A stretch of 64,000 nucleotides of DNA from CBDFGQ01 sp965247295 (GTDB lineage: Bacteria; Chloroflexota; Dehalococcoidia; Lucifugimonadales; JAGWBF01): positions 1-64,000 of the forward strand of contig CBDFGQ010000006.1 of the NCBI GenBank assembly GCA_965247295.1. Direction: 5' to 3'. Made by a program: the position numbers and the translations under genes. A model generated the notes under the pieces. That model saw only the letters and a list, made by a program, of their open reading frames with translations. It made no database searches and was not told the origin of the DNA. Positions 32,080-40,427 of the stretch are shown piece after piece (position 1 is the stretch's first letter; each line of letters starts with the position of its first letter).

Positions 32080-34191
32080 ATGAAACGGGTCGCCGCTTTT
32101 GCGTTGATACTTCTAGCCCTGGGGGGGCTGCTCCCGGCCCTGGTAGTCCTGGCCGACCGGCACGAGCCCCCTCAGGGGTACGTGGTGGAGGAGGTTACGT
32201 CCGTCGGTGAGTCCGCCGAGGACCACGACCTGGTGGTGGTCTCCTTCGGAAAGCTCTTTGACGGCGAGGTCAAGCTGGGGGATACGGCCGCGCTCTCCTT
32301 CGAGATCGTGAACCTGGGCCGGCTGCCGAATACGGGAGACTGGACAGTCCTCTCCGATAACGCCACCCCAGATACCGGCGACGACGTCACCGTCGCCTCC
32401 GGTACGGTGTTGCTGCCCTCCGGCTACTCTGTCAAGACCAGACCACCGGGCGTGTGGTGGGACACCACGGGTGCCAATACGGGAGTCCACACGTTGACCC
32501 TTTCGGTGGTTCCGGTGCCGGGAGAGATATTGACAGACAGCAACACCATGACCCTCACGGTAGCCATATATGAGCTCCCCGAAGTCGAGGAGTACGTAAT
32601 ACAGGAGGCGGACGTATTTGCCACTGCGTTTACCGAGGACCATGACCTGGCTGTGGTGTCCTTCGAGACGGTGTTTATCGGCAGCGTTATATCGGGGGAG
32701 ACGGTCGCCTTCTCCTTTGAGATCGTGAACCAGGGCCTGCTGCCCAACACGGGTGACTGGAGAGTCGTCTCCGATAACGCCACCGCGGACACGGGGGACG
32801 ACATCACGATCGCCTCCGGCACGGCTCCTCTGCCCTCCGGGTTTTCTCTCAAGACCGGGCCGGGAGGCATACCATGGGACACCACCGGGGCCAATACGGG
32901 AGACCACGCCGTGACACTGGCGGTGGCTCCTGTGGGCGATGAGATAGCCAGGGGTAATGATGCCAATAACCGAAAGACACTTACCGTGACGGCTATCGAG
33001 CAGCCAAACGTGCAAGTCACAGCCGTAATCCCCACCGCCGCCGATGGTATCACTCCGATAGGCACCGCGGACGTGTCTTCGGGGACTACCGTGAACGTGA
33101 ATGTGAAAACCTTAAACCATCGGACCGCACCCGTGACCTTCGGCCTGGCCCTCACCGATGTCACCGATAGCGTAACCGTTGCCGAGCTGAGCGTTAGCCT
33201 TAGCGGAGACCAGGAGGTGACCCTAGGCTTTGCATGGGACACCACGGACGCCAGTTCCGGTGATCACACACTGACGGCCACGGCTACCCTGACGGGCGAC
33301 GCACACACGGGCGACAACAGCATGAGCACCACCGTTCCGGTGAGGATCGTGACCGGGATCATTATCGTCCAGGGCGCCGATGCCGTGTTCCCAGCCGACC
33401 CCAACAGGTCGCCCCTGGTACTTCAGGACCCCGACATAGCGACGGTGGCGCGGCCCGTCACTTCCCTCTTCCTGGGCAAAGCTGACGCTATCCTTACCCA
33501 GATCCTGGGTCGCGTAGAGATAGCTACCGTGGTGCAGCCCCTCACGGAGTTCTTCCTGAGCAACGCCGACGGCATAACTGACCGCACCTTTGGACCAGTG
33601 GGGATAGCGACCGTGGCGCAGCCTCTCCTCACCGGGGACTTGACGAGCGACGCGGACCCCACCCTCCTGAGCTACTGCTTGACGGGCGATATCCCTTGCA
33701 CTTTCGCCGAGTTCATCCTGAGAGAAGCGGACGCCACCAGCTCTACCGCCTTGGCAGCCATCAGCGTCCCCACTACGACAGAAACCCTCTCGGAGCTGTT
33801 TATCAGCAACGCCGACGCCACCCTGGACGTTGGGCGCCTGAGGGACCCCATCTCCGGTTTCGCCACCATCCGCAGCGGAAGCGTCCACCTCCAGGGCAGG
33901 GACACCAGCACCGGAGCCTTCCTCCTTGTAGGTGGCCAGGTCCACTTCGTGGCGGTGGACGGTAGCTTCGAGTTCTCCGTGGCACCCGGGACCTATGACA
34001 TCCTGATAACGGCCCCGGGCTACGTCTACGTGGCCCTGATTCATGTAACGCTGAACGCGGGGCAGGAGCTTGTCGTGCCTGAGCTTACCCTGCCCTTCGG
34101 CGATGCCAACGGCGACGGCAAGGTGGGCGTAGAGGACCTTGGCTTCCTGGGGGCCAGCTTCGGCGAGGAATGGCGGGAGATTACGCCCTGA
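32080..34191 (+). CDS. Exported CARDB-type repeat protein with a dockerin-like C-terminus
   Basis: This 703-residue protein has a signal peptide (AAFALILLALGGLLPALVV). It then has two tandem CARDB-like Ig domains of about 130 residues, sharing LSFEIVNLGRLPNTGDWTVL / FSFEIVNQGLLPNTGDWRVV, and a third diverged one (residues ~300-415). Residues ~435-590 hold several short degenerate repeats of the type IATVxQPLTEFFLSNAD. A carboxypeptidase-regulatory-like domain follows (FEFSVAPGTYDILITAPGYV). The end, FGDANGDGKVGVEDLGFLGA, is an EF-hand-like dockerin half. Such architecture is typical of surface adhesive or scaffold-binding proteins. It is encoded 7 nt after another exported protein. Confidence 0.82.
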   Translation: MKRVAAFALILLALGGLLPALVVLADRHEPPQGYVVEEVTSVGESAEDHDLVVVSFGKLFDGEVKLGDTAALSFEIVNLGRLPNTGDWTVLSDNATPDTGDDVTVASGTVLLPSGYSVKTRPPGVWWDTTGANTGVHTLTLSVVPVPGEILTDSNTMTLTVAIYELPEVEEYVIQEADVFATAFTEDHDLAVVSFETVFIGSVISGETVAFSFEIVNQGLLPNTGDWRVVSDNATADTGDDITIASGTAPLPSGFSLKTGPGGIPWDTTGANTGDHAVTLAVAPVGDEIARGNDANNRKTLTVTAIEQPNVQVTAVIPTAADGITPIGTADVSSGTTVNVNVKTLNHRTAPVTFGLALTDVTDSVTVAELSVSLSGDQEVTLGFAWDTTDASSGDHTLTATATLTGDAHTGDNSMSTTVPVRIVTGIIIVQGADAVFPADPNRSPLVLQDPDIATVARPVTSLFLGKADAILTQILGRVEIATVVQPLTEFFLSNADGITDRTFGPVGIATVAQPLLTGDLTSDADPTLLSYCLTGDIPCTFAEFILREADATSSTALAAISVPTTTETLSELFISNADATLDVGRLRDPISGFATIRSGSVHLQGRDTSTGAFLLVGGQVHFVAVDGSFEFSVAPGTYDILITAPGYVYVALIHVTLNAGQELVVPELTLPFGDANGDGKVGVEDLGFLGASFGEEWREITP

Positions 34192-34309
34192 CGGAAGAGG
34201 AATTCGCCATCGCCCGAAGTTGGGCTGAGCGCATCGCGAAGCCTCTTTTGTCAAGGAGTAGGACCGGTCTCGGGGCGGTCCCAGATTGCCCTCTGGCCGC
34301 GACGCATCC

Positions 34310-37300
34310 CTAGGCCAGGGCGTCCAGCAGTACCTCAACTAGGTGTCTTGCCTTCCTGCCGGTGCCGTGTTCTATCTGCTGCCGGCAGGATACTCCCATC
34401 ACGGCTACCTCCCAGTCCGCGTCCTTACCCTCGATGGCAGGAAACAGGCGCTGCCTCCCGATTGCCATGGAGAGGTCATAGTGCTCCGCCTCGTAGCCGA
34501 AGGACCCCGCCATTCCACAGCAACCGGAGTTTATCTCCTCTACCTGGTATCCGGGGGGAAGCCTCAGGGCCGCCATGGAATGGCGCGTGCCCACCAGGGC
34601 CTTCTGGTGGCAATGGCCGTGGAAGAGCACCTGTTTCCCGGCGTCGGTGAACTCCAGGGCTAGCTCTCCCTTTTCCTGGAGCATGGCCAGGAACTCGTCT
34701 ATCAGGTAGCTGTTCTCCGCGACCACCTCGGCCTTCTCCCGGTCCTCTCCCCCGGCGAGGAGGTCGGGGTACTCGTCCCGGAGTGTAAGGAGGCAGCTGG
34801 GCTCGCAGCCGACGATGGGTATGCCCCGTTCGGCGTACGGATAGAGCGCCTCCACGTTGCGCCGAGCGTGGGTCCTGGCCTTGTCCAGCAGCCCCTTGGA
34901 AATCATGGGCCTGCCGCAGCAGACGGCACCGGAAGCGGAGGCCCTGGACGGGGAGGCGAGCTGCACCCCGTACCCGGCGCGCTCCAAAAGCATCGTGGCC
35001 GCCATGCCCACCTGAGGGTAGTTGTAGTTCATAAAGGTGTCGTTGAACAGGACCACGGACCCCCGCTTCCCGTTGGAGGGCGCAGCCTCACCCCTCACCC
35101 CTCTCCTAGTGGGAGAGGGGTGAGGCTTGCTGGAAGTGCCCCTCTCCTCGAACCACTCTGGGAAGGTAGGCCTGGAGAAATCGGGCAGCCGGCGCCTGGG
35201 GTGGATACCCAAAAGCCTGTGAAGTACGAGTTTCGCCAGTGGGTTCGCGGCGGCCCAGTTGGACAGGGGGGCTAAGCGGCAGCCCATGCGGCTCAGGGAG
35301 TTGATGTTGGCGAAGAGGCGGGCGCGCAGTGGGAGGCCATGGGCCCTGTTGTACCGGTCCAGGAACTCGTACTTGAGCTTCGCCATGTCCACGCCCGTCT
35401 GGCACTCGGCCTTGCAGGCCTTGCACTCCAGGCAGAGGTCCAGAGCCTCGTACAGCCTGCTGCTGGTGAGGGTCTCGCCGGGCAGGGCCCCGGAGAGGGC
35501 GGCCCGCAGCAGGTTGGCCCGCCCTCGGGTGGAGTGCTCCTCCTCCCTGGTGGCCATATAGGAAGGACACATTGTACCCGTCATCTTGCGGCACGCCCCC
35601 ATGCCGTTACACATCTCCACCGCGCCCGCATAGCCGTGGTCCCGAGAGAAGTCCAGCATCGTATCCGGGGTCGGGGCGCCGTAATCGGGCCCGATGCGCA
35701 GGTTCTCCGTCATGGGAGGGCAGTCTACTATCTTGCCGGGGTTCATGATACCCTCGGGATCGAAGGCCCTCTTGACCTCTCGAAAGGCCTGGTATAACTT
35801 CGGCCCGAAGAGCTTCTCCGTCCACACCCCCCGAACGATGCCGTCGCCGTGCTCCCCGCTGAGTGACCCTCCATACTCCAACACCAGGTCACTGATCTCG
35901 GCGGCGATGGCCACCATCTTGTCCACGCCGGCACCCGTCTTCAGGTTCACCAGAGGCCGAATGTGCATGCATCCCACGCTGGCGTGGCCGTAGTATCCCG
36001 CCGTGGTGCCGTGGGACCTCACTATCTCGTCGAAACGCCTCACGAACTCGCCCAGCTTCTGGGGGTCCACGGCGGTGTCCTCCACGTAAGGGAGGGGCTT
36101 GGCATCGCCCCGGGTGCTCATCAGCAGCCCCAGCCCCGCGCTCCTCAACGCCCACACTGTGGCCTGGGCACTGGACTCTAGCATGTTCACGCAGGCGTAG
36201 CCAAGTCCCTTCCTGGCCATATCCGACTTCAGGGCCTCCAGTTTAGCCGCCAGATCCTCTTCCGAGTCGCCGTTGAACTCCACCACAAGCAGGGCGTCGG
36301 GCTCGCCCTCCACGAAGTCCATCAGCCCCTTGAAGCCCAGGGAAGCCCGGCAGCGCTCCAGGATCATCCGGCCGATCAGCTCAACGGCGGCAGGCCCGTG
36401 GCGGAGTATCTCCCAGTTGGCCTCGCAGGCCTGGATCATGTCCTGGAAGTGGAGGACCGCCAGGCCCTTGTGGGGAGGTACGGGCACCAGGTTGACCTTC
36501 GCCTCGGTGACCACGGCGAGGGTCCCCTCGGAACCCACTACCATCCGGGCCATGTTCAAGGCCCCTGGGGAAGTGCTCGCCTCAAGGAAGTCGTCCAGGT
36601 TGTACCCACTCACCCGGCGCATGATCCTGGGGAAGCGTGCCAGTATCTCATCGCGGTTCTCCCGGGCGATGCGCGTTACCTGGCGGTAAATCTCCGACTC
36701 CAGCCCAGTCCCTGCCAGCTTGGCTTCCAGCTGGTTCGCGTCCAGCGGGCGGAAGTGTGCCTGGCTTCCATCGGACAGCACGGTACGCAACTCCAGGACG
36801 TGGTCAACGGTTTTCCCGTAGATTACCGAGTGGGCGCCGCAGGAGTTGTTGCCCACGCCGCCTCCCACGCAGGCCCGATTGGAGGTGGTGGGGTCTGGGG
36901 CGTAATGGAGGCCATAGGGGGCCAGGTGACTATTGAGCTGGTCCACCACTATTCCCGGCTCAGCCCTGACCCAGCGCTCGTCAACGTTGACTTCCAGAAC
37001 ACGGTTCATGTACTTGCTGAAGTCCATAACTATCGCGTGGTTAACCGTCTGCCCTGCCAGACTGGTGCCGCCACCCCGGGGTAGTACGGGGACCCGGTTC
37101 TTGCTGGCGACCTCGATGACCGCCAGCACGTCCTCCCCGTTGCGGGGAATCACCACGCCCACCGGCTCCATCTGGTAGATACTGGCGTCGGTGCTGTAGA
37201 GGATGCGGGAGAAGGCGTCGAAGCGGACCTCGCCCGACACCCGCTTCGTCAGCTCCCGGGCCAGCTCCTCCCTGTCCCTGGCTCCAGCCTTATGCTCTGT

Positions 37301-37312
37301 TACCGTGGCCAC
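34310..37312 (-). CDS. FAD-linked oxidase fused to Fe-S/CCG reductase (GlcD-GlpC/YdiJ-like)
   Basis: A GTG start at 37312 (GGAGG 9 nt upstream) gives 1000 residues. The FAD_binding_4 domain (about 45-190) has RVPVLPRGGGTSLAGQTVNH and GGGVGNNSCGAHS. The FAD-oxidase C-terminal domain spans about 260-520 (YYGHASVGCMHIRP, SGEHGDGIVRG). Two 4Fe-4S motifs follow, near CNGMGACRKMTGTMCPS and CLECKACKAECQTGVD. The CCG domains (about 765-980) include GCEPSCLLTLRDEYPDLL, GHCHQKAL and GCCGMAGSFG. Such enzymes oxidise D-lactate, D-2-hydroxyglutarate or glycolate, feeding electrons to the respiratory chain. A palindromic repeat is inserted in-frame at residues ~729-740. Confidence 0.93.
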   Translation of the reverse strand: MATVTEHKAGARDREELARELTKRVSGEVRFDAFSRILYSTDASIYQMEPVGVVIPRNGEDVLAVIEVASKNRVPVLPRGGGTSLAGQTVNHAIVMDFSKYMNRVLEVNVDERWVRAEPGIVVDQLNSHLAPYGLHYAPDPTTSNRACVGGGVGNNSCGAHSVIYGKTVDHVLELRTVLSDGSQAHFRPLDANQLEAKLAGTGLESEIYRQVTRIARENRDEILARFPRIMRRVSGYNLDDFLEASTSPGALNMARMVVGSEGTLAVVTEAKVNLVPVPPHKGLAVLHFQDMIQACEANWEILRHGPAAVELIGRMILERCRASLGFKGLMDFVEGEPDALLVVEFNGDSEEDLAAKLEALKSDMARKGLGYACVNMLESSAQATVWALRSAGLGLLMSTRGDAKPLPYVEDTAVDPQKLGEFVRRFDEIVRSHGTTAGYYGHASVGCMHIRPLVNLKTGAGVDKMVAIAAEISDLVLEYGGSLSGEHGDGIVRGVWTEKLFGPKLYQAFREVKRAFDPEGIMNPGKIVDCPPMTENLRIGPDYGAPTPDTMLDFSRDHGYAGAVEMCNGMGACRKMTGTMCPSYMATREEEHSTRGRANLLRAALSGALPGETLTSSRLYEALDLCLECKACKAECQTGVDMAKLKYEFLDRYNRAHGLPLRARLFANINSLSRMGCRLAPLSNWAAANPLAKLVLHRLLGIHPRRRLPDFSRPTFPEWFEERGTSSKPHPSPTRRGVRGEAAPSNGKRGSVVLFNDTFMNYNYPQVGMAATMLLERAGYGVQLASPSRASASGAVCCGRPMISKGLLDKARTHARRNVEALYPYAERGIPIVGCEPSCLLTLRDEYPDLLAGGEDREKAEVVAENSYLIDEFLAMLQEKGELALEFTDAGKQVLFHGHCHQKALVGTRHSMAALRLPPGYQVEEINSGCCGMAGSFGYEAEHYDLSMAIGRQRLFPAIEGKDADWEVAVMGVSCRQQIEHGTGRKARHLVEVLLDALA
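35093..35125. repeat. Palindromic element inserted inside a coding sequence
   Basis: Perfect 14-bp arms CCTCACCCCTCTCC (35093-35106) and GGAGAGGGGTGAGG (35112-35125) surround a 5-nt loop. It keeps the frame of the 1000-residue oxidoreductase and adds a Pro/Arg/Gly-rich patch (PHPSPTRRGVRGE) between domains. A related but diverged motif lies between the CoxS- and CoxM-like genes. Confidence 0.7.
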
Positions 37313-37366
37313 GCCGTCGAGCCTCCAGCTTTCGTTGTTTGAGCGCCGTTCCCGGCTCTGGGTTAC

Positions 37367-37420
37367 TTTATACGAAATGGGGCCGCAGCTTCAAGCAGGC
37401 CACGGGGTTAAGGGTATAAT
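37367..37420. promoter_or_regulatory. Divergent promoter region (oxidoreductase / 37455 gene)
   Basis: On the minus strand TTGAAG (37394-37389) and TATAAA (37372-37367) are 16 nt apart, driving the oxidoreductase. On the plus strand a perfect TATAAT lies at 37415-37420, 35 nt before the ATG at 37455, without a good -35. Confidence 0.5.
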
Positions 37421-37454
37421 AGAAGTTGCACTACTAATTCGAGGGTCATCAGCC

Positions 37455-38102
37455 ATGCCCCTAAACGACAACTATCTCAGAATCCCGCGCGACGCAACGT
37501 TCCCAACTCTGCCGCTGTCAGAATCTTTCACCGAATATGCTCACGCATACTACCTTGCAGTTACTTACCTCTGGGACTCAATCCCCAAGAGACACGGTGT
37601 TGTTCCACACCCCGACAATCTGGTTTTCCCAATATTATTCCTGATACACCAATATTTGGAACTGGAATTGAAGGAAACCCTCTCACTCATTTACTCGATC
37701 GGCAGAATGACTGGATCTCTGACCCCTTCACCGGAAGAGCTGAAAACCAACAAAACGAAAATGAGAACACACGACCTAGCATAGCTACTGGGATTGGTGG
37801 ATTCGAGCCTCATCATGTTAAGTGGTGTGCCTGAGGAGGACCCTTTGAGCAAGGAAACTCGGGAGTTCGTCGAGGACATGAACGGGTTCGGGCGTCTAGG
37901 CGAAGCTCTTCGATACCCATATCATACGGTCAGAGCAAAGGCTACTGCGGCTATGGACGGCCCGGTTTTGCCTGATGGCATCATACCGGACATTCCTGCT
38001 GTGGTAAAACTGGCCAAACAGGCGGGCTATGAGTTGGGAGGCCTAACAGAGTTTCTGATGCGTTATGAGCAATCATTAATTGATTCTGAATCTGACTACT
38101 AG
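37455..38102 (+). pseudogene. Unrecognised helical protein interrupted by one in-frame amber codon
   Basis: The reading frame from the ATG at 37455 runs to 38102 in one phase, broken only by TAG at 37782-37784. Before it: ESFTEYAHAYYLAVTYLWDS, FPILFLIHQYLELELKETLS and TNKTKMRTHDLA. After it, without phase change: LLGLVDSSLIMLSGVPEEDP, EALRYPYHTVRAKATAAMDG and TEFLMRYEQSL. The two halves read as one mainly helical protein of about 215 residues. The YLELELKE and THDLxxLL pattern faintly recalls HEPN-like domains. I cannot tell whether the stop is a mutation, an error or readthrough. Confidence 0.55.
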
Positions 38103-38165
38103 CTACTGCCCTATCAGTTAGCCAGTTCCACCACGCTAAAAATTGTTCCCTACGTAATGCCAGCC

Positions 38166-38174
38166 TGCTATGAT
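38166..38174 (+). promoter_or_regulatory. Extended -10 before the ribokinase fragment
   Basis: TGC followed by TATGAT forms an extended -10 element. Initiation would fall at about 38181, exactly the ATG of the ribokinase-like fragment, implying a leaderless transcript. Confidence 0.4.
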
Positions 38175-38180
38175 AGCCAC

Positions 38181-38318
38181 ATGCCTTCGCCGTCCGTGGT
38201 TGTCCTGGGCGGGATAAATATGGACCTGGTGACCAATGCGCCCAGGTTCCCCGTACCGGGGGAGACGGTGGTGGGGAGCAGCTTCCTCACCTTCCCCGGC
38301 GGCAAGGGCGCCAAAAGG
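38181..38318 (+). pseudogene. N-terminal fragment of a PfkB/ribokinase-family sugar kinase
   Basis: The frame opens PSPSVVVLGGINMDLVTNAP and reaches SFLTFPGGKGAK, the first PfkB signature (GGKGAN in ribokinase). It then loses all similarity near 38316 and enters sequence just beyond the 3' end of the convergent MmgE/PrpD gene. Only about 45 of some 300 residues remain, so no active kinase is made. The upstream -10 is still intact, suggesting a recent deletion or an assembly joint. Confidence 0.7.
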
Positions 38319-38363
38319 GGAGCCCAGGACTCCATGCCCCACCGCGACGAGGTGGATGCACTA

Positions 38364-39782
38364 TTATCTTGCGGCGCCGTTCGGGTCAGAACGTCTCAGC
38401 AGGCGCGTTAGCTGCCTGACGTCCCCTACATCCTCCAGGCCGTAAACGTGGCCCAGCACCGCCCGCTCGCCGTCTTCGGACATTACGCCTTGGGCACACT
38501 CGTGGAACTTCTCCGCCAACTCGGCTGGTGTCATGGGACGTTCGGGGGTCCCTCGGGAGGTGGAGGCCTCCTTCGACAGGACCCGCCCATCCACGAGTAC
38601 CACTTCCAGCACGCTGCGTATCCTATCGAACCCCCTGGACTCTATCTCGTCGTGCAGGTAGGGGACCACGCGCCCCATCATCTCCCTAATTTCGGGCCGC
38701 CGCACCGTTTCGTCGGTGAACTCCCCTATGCCGGCCCTCCTCTCCACCACCAGGACCGCCATGCAAAACGGGATGCTGAACTTGGCCTCCAGCTCGTTCT
38801 TGGGCTCCCGGTAGCGTAGGGCGTTGAGCACGTTGGAGCTGGTGCCCAGGCGGATCTCCCGGACGTCACCAGGGCCGATGTCGTGCTCCCGAACAAGCTC
38901 AAGCATGGCGTCCATACTTGGATGGGCCAAGGAGCCGCAAGGGTACGGCTTGATGGAGACGCCAGGGCTCACCAGACTGTAGGGAACCCCCAGCCTGCCG
39001 GTGAGCAGGTCCGCGTCGCAGCCTCCCCCGGCCACCTGAAAGAATCCCCACTGGCCGTCCAGGGCATCGGGGTCGGTCCTTACGCCCAGACGGGCCAGCC
39101 TGGCCGCCACGACCCCGTTCTCAGCCGCAGCGCCCGCATGGTAGGGCTTGGTCATGGTCCCGAAGGCGACCCTGATTCCCGCACTCTTGCTGGCCGCGAT
39201 GCCGATGGCGTGACGGGTCTCCTCACATTCGAGCCCCAGGAGCCTGGCGGATGCCGCTGCTGCGCCAAAGACCCCGATGGTGCCCGTGGAGTGGAAGCCT
39301 CCTTGGTAGTGCTGGGGCTTAATGGCTTCGGCGACCTTGCAGGCCACCTCCACGCCCATGCAAAAGGAACCAAGGAACTCCTTCCCACCTGCTCCCACCT
39401 CCTCAGCCACTGCCAGGGCAGCCGCCAGCACCGGCACCGTGGGATGAGTCAGCAGGCCGTACACCCGGTCGGGCGCCGAGGAGATCTGGGTGTCATCGTA
39501 GTCCAGGGCATGGCCGCTGGTGCCGTTGGCCAGGGCGGCAAAGGGGGCCGGAAGCAACGGGCTGCAGCCGACGACGGAGGCTTCGCCCGACACGCCTAGC
39601 TCCTGCAAATAGCGACCGATGGCGTTCGCCGAGTCGCTCCCGCACCCGGCCAGCATAACGGCCAGCCCATCCACCAAGGCATCTTTAGCCCGCGCTACGA
39701 CTTCGGGAGGAAGGGTGTCATACGAAAACCCGCTGACGTACTCGGCCAGCTCCAGAGTAAGGGACTTGTCGCCTGACACCAT
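38364..39782 (-). CDS. MmgE/PrpD family protein (2-methylcitrate dehydratase-like)
   Basis: This full-length 472-residue protein has GGAGG about 10 nt before the ATG. LAVMLAGCGSDSANAIGRYL, FAALANGTSGHALDYDDTQI (hallmark NGxxxHxLDxDD), GVEVACKVAEAIKPQHYQGG, FHSTGTIGVFGAAAASARLL (family FHxTGTxG) and VSIKPYPCGSLAHPSMDAML are all family motifs. Members dehydrate 2-methylcitrate or isomerise and decarboxylate related tricarboxylates. No prpB/prpC neighbours are present, so the substrate is open. It is convergent with the ribokinase remnant. Confidence 0.92.
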   Translation of the reverse strand: MVSGDKSLTLELAEYVSGFSYDTLPPEVVARAKDALVDGLAVMLAGCGSDSANAIGRYLQELGVSGEASVVGCSPLLPAPFAALANGTSGHALDYDDTQISSAPDRVYGLLTHPTVPVLAAALAVAEEVGAGGKEFLGSFCMGVEVACKVAEAIKPQHYQGGFHSTGTIGVFGAAAASARLLGLECEETRHAIGIAASKSAGIRVAFGTMTKPYHAGAAAENGVVAARLARLGVRTDPDALDGQWGFFQVAGGGCDADLLTGRLGVPYSLVSPGVSIKPYPCGSLAHPSMDAMLELVREHDIGPGDVREIRLGTSSNVLNALRYREPKNELEAKFSIPFCMAVLVVERRAGIGEFTDETVRRPEIREMMGRVVPYLHDEIESRGFDRIRSVLEVVLVDGRVLSKEASTSRGTPERPMTPAELAEKFHECAQGVMSEDGERAVLGHVYGLEDVGDVRQLTRLLRRSDPNGAAR

Positions 39783-39865
39783 AATACGACGACCTCCGCC
39801 CGGGCAGTTTGGGGACCCCTACATTATGCACGCTTCCGCTATATCATGGTATCCTTATATAGGCC

Positions 39866-40366
39866 ATGCTAGGGGAAGACAAGTTCTGTCCACGGTGCTC
39901 CGCACCACTGGAAGTGCGTAGTGAGTCTGGCAGAGACAGGCCGGTGTGCTCCCGGTGCGGCACGGTAATATACTACGACCCCAAGGTCACCGCCGCAACG
40001 GTGGTGGAGAAAGAGGGGAAGGTCCTCATGGTGCGGCGGGGCATCGACCCCGGCTTGGGCCTTTGGAGTCTGCCGGGCGGCTACGTGGACCGGGGAGAGG
40101 TAGTGGAACAGGCGGCCCAGAGGGAGGTGGTGGAGGAGACCGGATTTCACGTGAAGGTCACCGACCTCGTGGGAGTCTTCTCCAGTCGGGGCGATCCCGT
40201 AATCCTGGTTATTTATGACTCACACATCGTGGGAGGCGTCCCCAAGCCGGGACCCGAGGTGCAGGAGATAGGCTTTTTCTCCCTGGACGGGCTGCCGCCT
40301 CTGGCCTTCCCCAGGGACCGCCAGGTGCTGGAGACATGGAAGGGGCTACGGGACGGGCAGCGATGA
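39866..40366 (+). CDS. Nudix hydrolase with N-terminal zinc ribbon
   Basis: This 166-residue protein begins with a zinc ribbon (KFCPRCSAPLEV...PVCSRCG, two CxxC pairs), then a Nudix domain. The Nudix box GGYVDRGEVVEQAAQREVVE continues to EETG, preserving the metal-binding Glu residues. NudC/NADH pyrophosphatase-like proteins and many ADP-sugar hydrolases share this zinc-ribbon layout. The NudC-specific SQPWPFPxS motif is not seen, so NADH is unlikely. It probably hydrolyses a nucleoside-diphosphate derivative. It is upstream of the dehydrogenase at 40428 and may share its transcript. Confidence 0.9.
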   Translation: MLGEDKFCPRCSAPLEVRSESGRDRPVCSRCGTVIYYDPKVTAATVVEKEGKVLMVRRGIDPGLGLWSLPGGYVDRGEVVEQAAQREVVEETGFHVKVTDLVGVFSSRGDPVILVIYDSHIVGGVPKPGPEVQEIGFFSLDGLPPLAFPRDRQVLETWKGLRDGQR

Positions 40367-40427
40367 CAATAAAGCAACAGAGTTGGGCCATTATCACAGA
40401 GGACCCACTCGAAGTGGGAGCTGAGGC

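Noticed and set aside
33223..34338. 371-codon minus frame opposite the repeat protein
   Set aside because: Antisense of the repeat-rich gene; the apparent repetition comes from the sense-strand repeats.
40404..40420. Short hairpin CCCACT/AGTGGG before the 40428 gene
   Set aside because: Only six pairs and no T-run; insufficient to call a terminator or operator.
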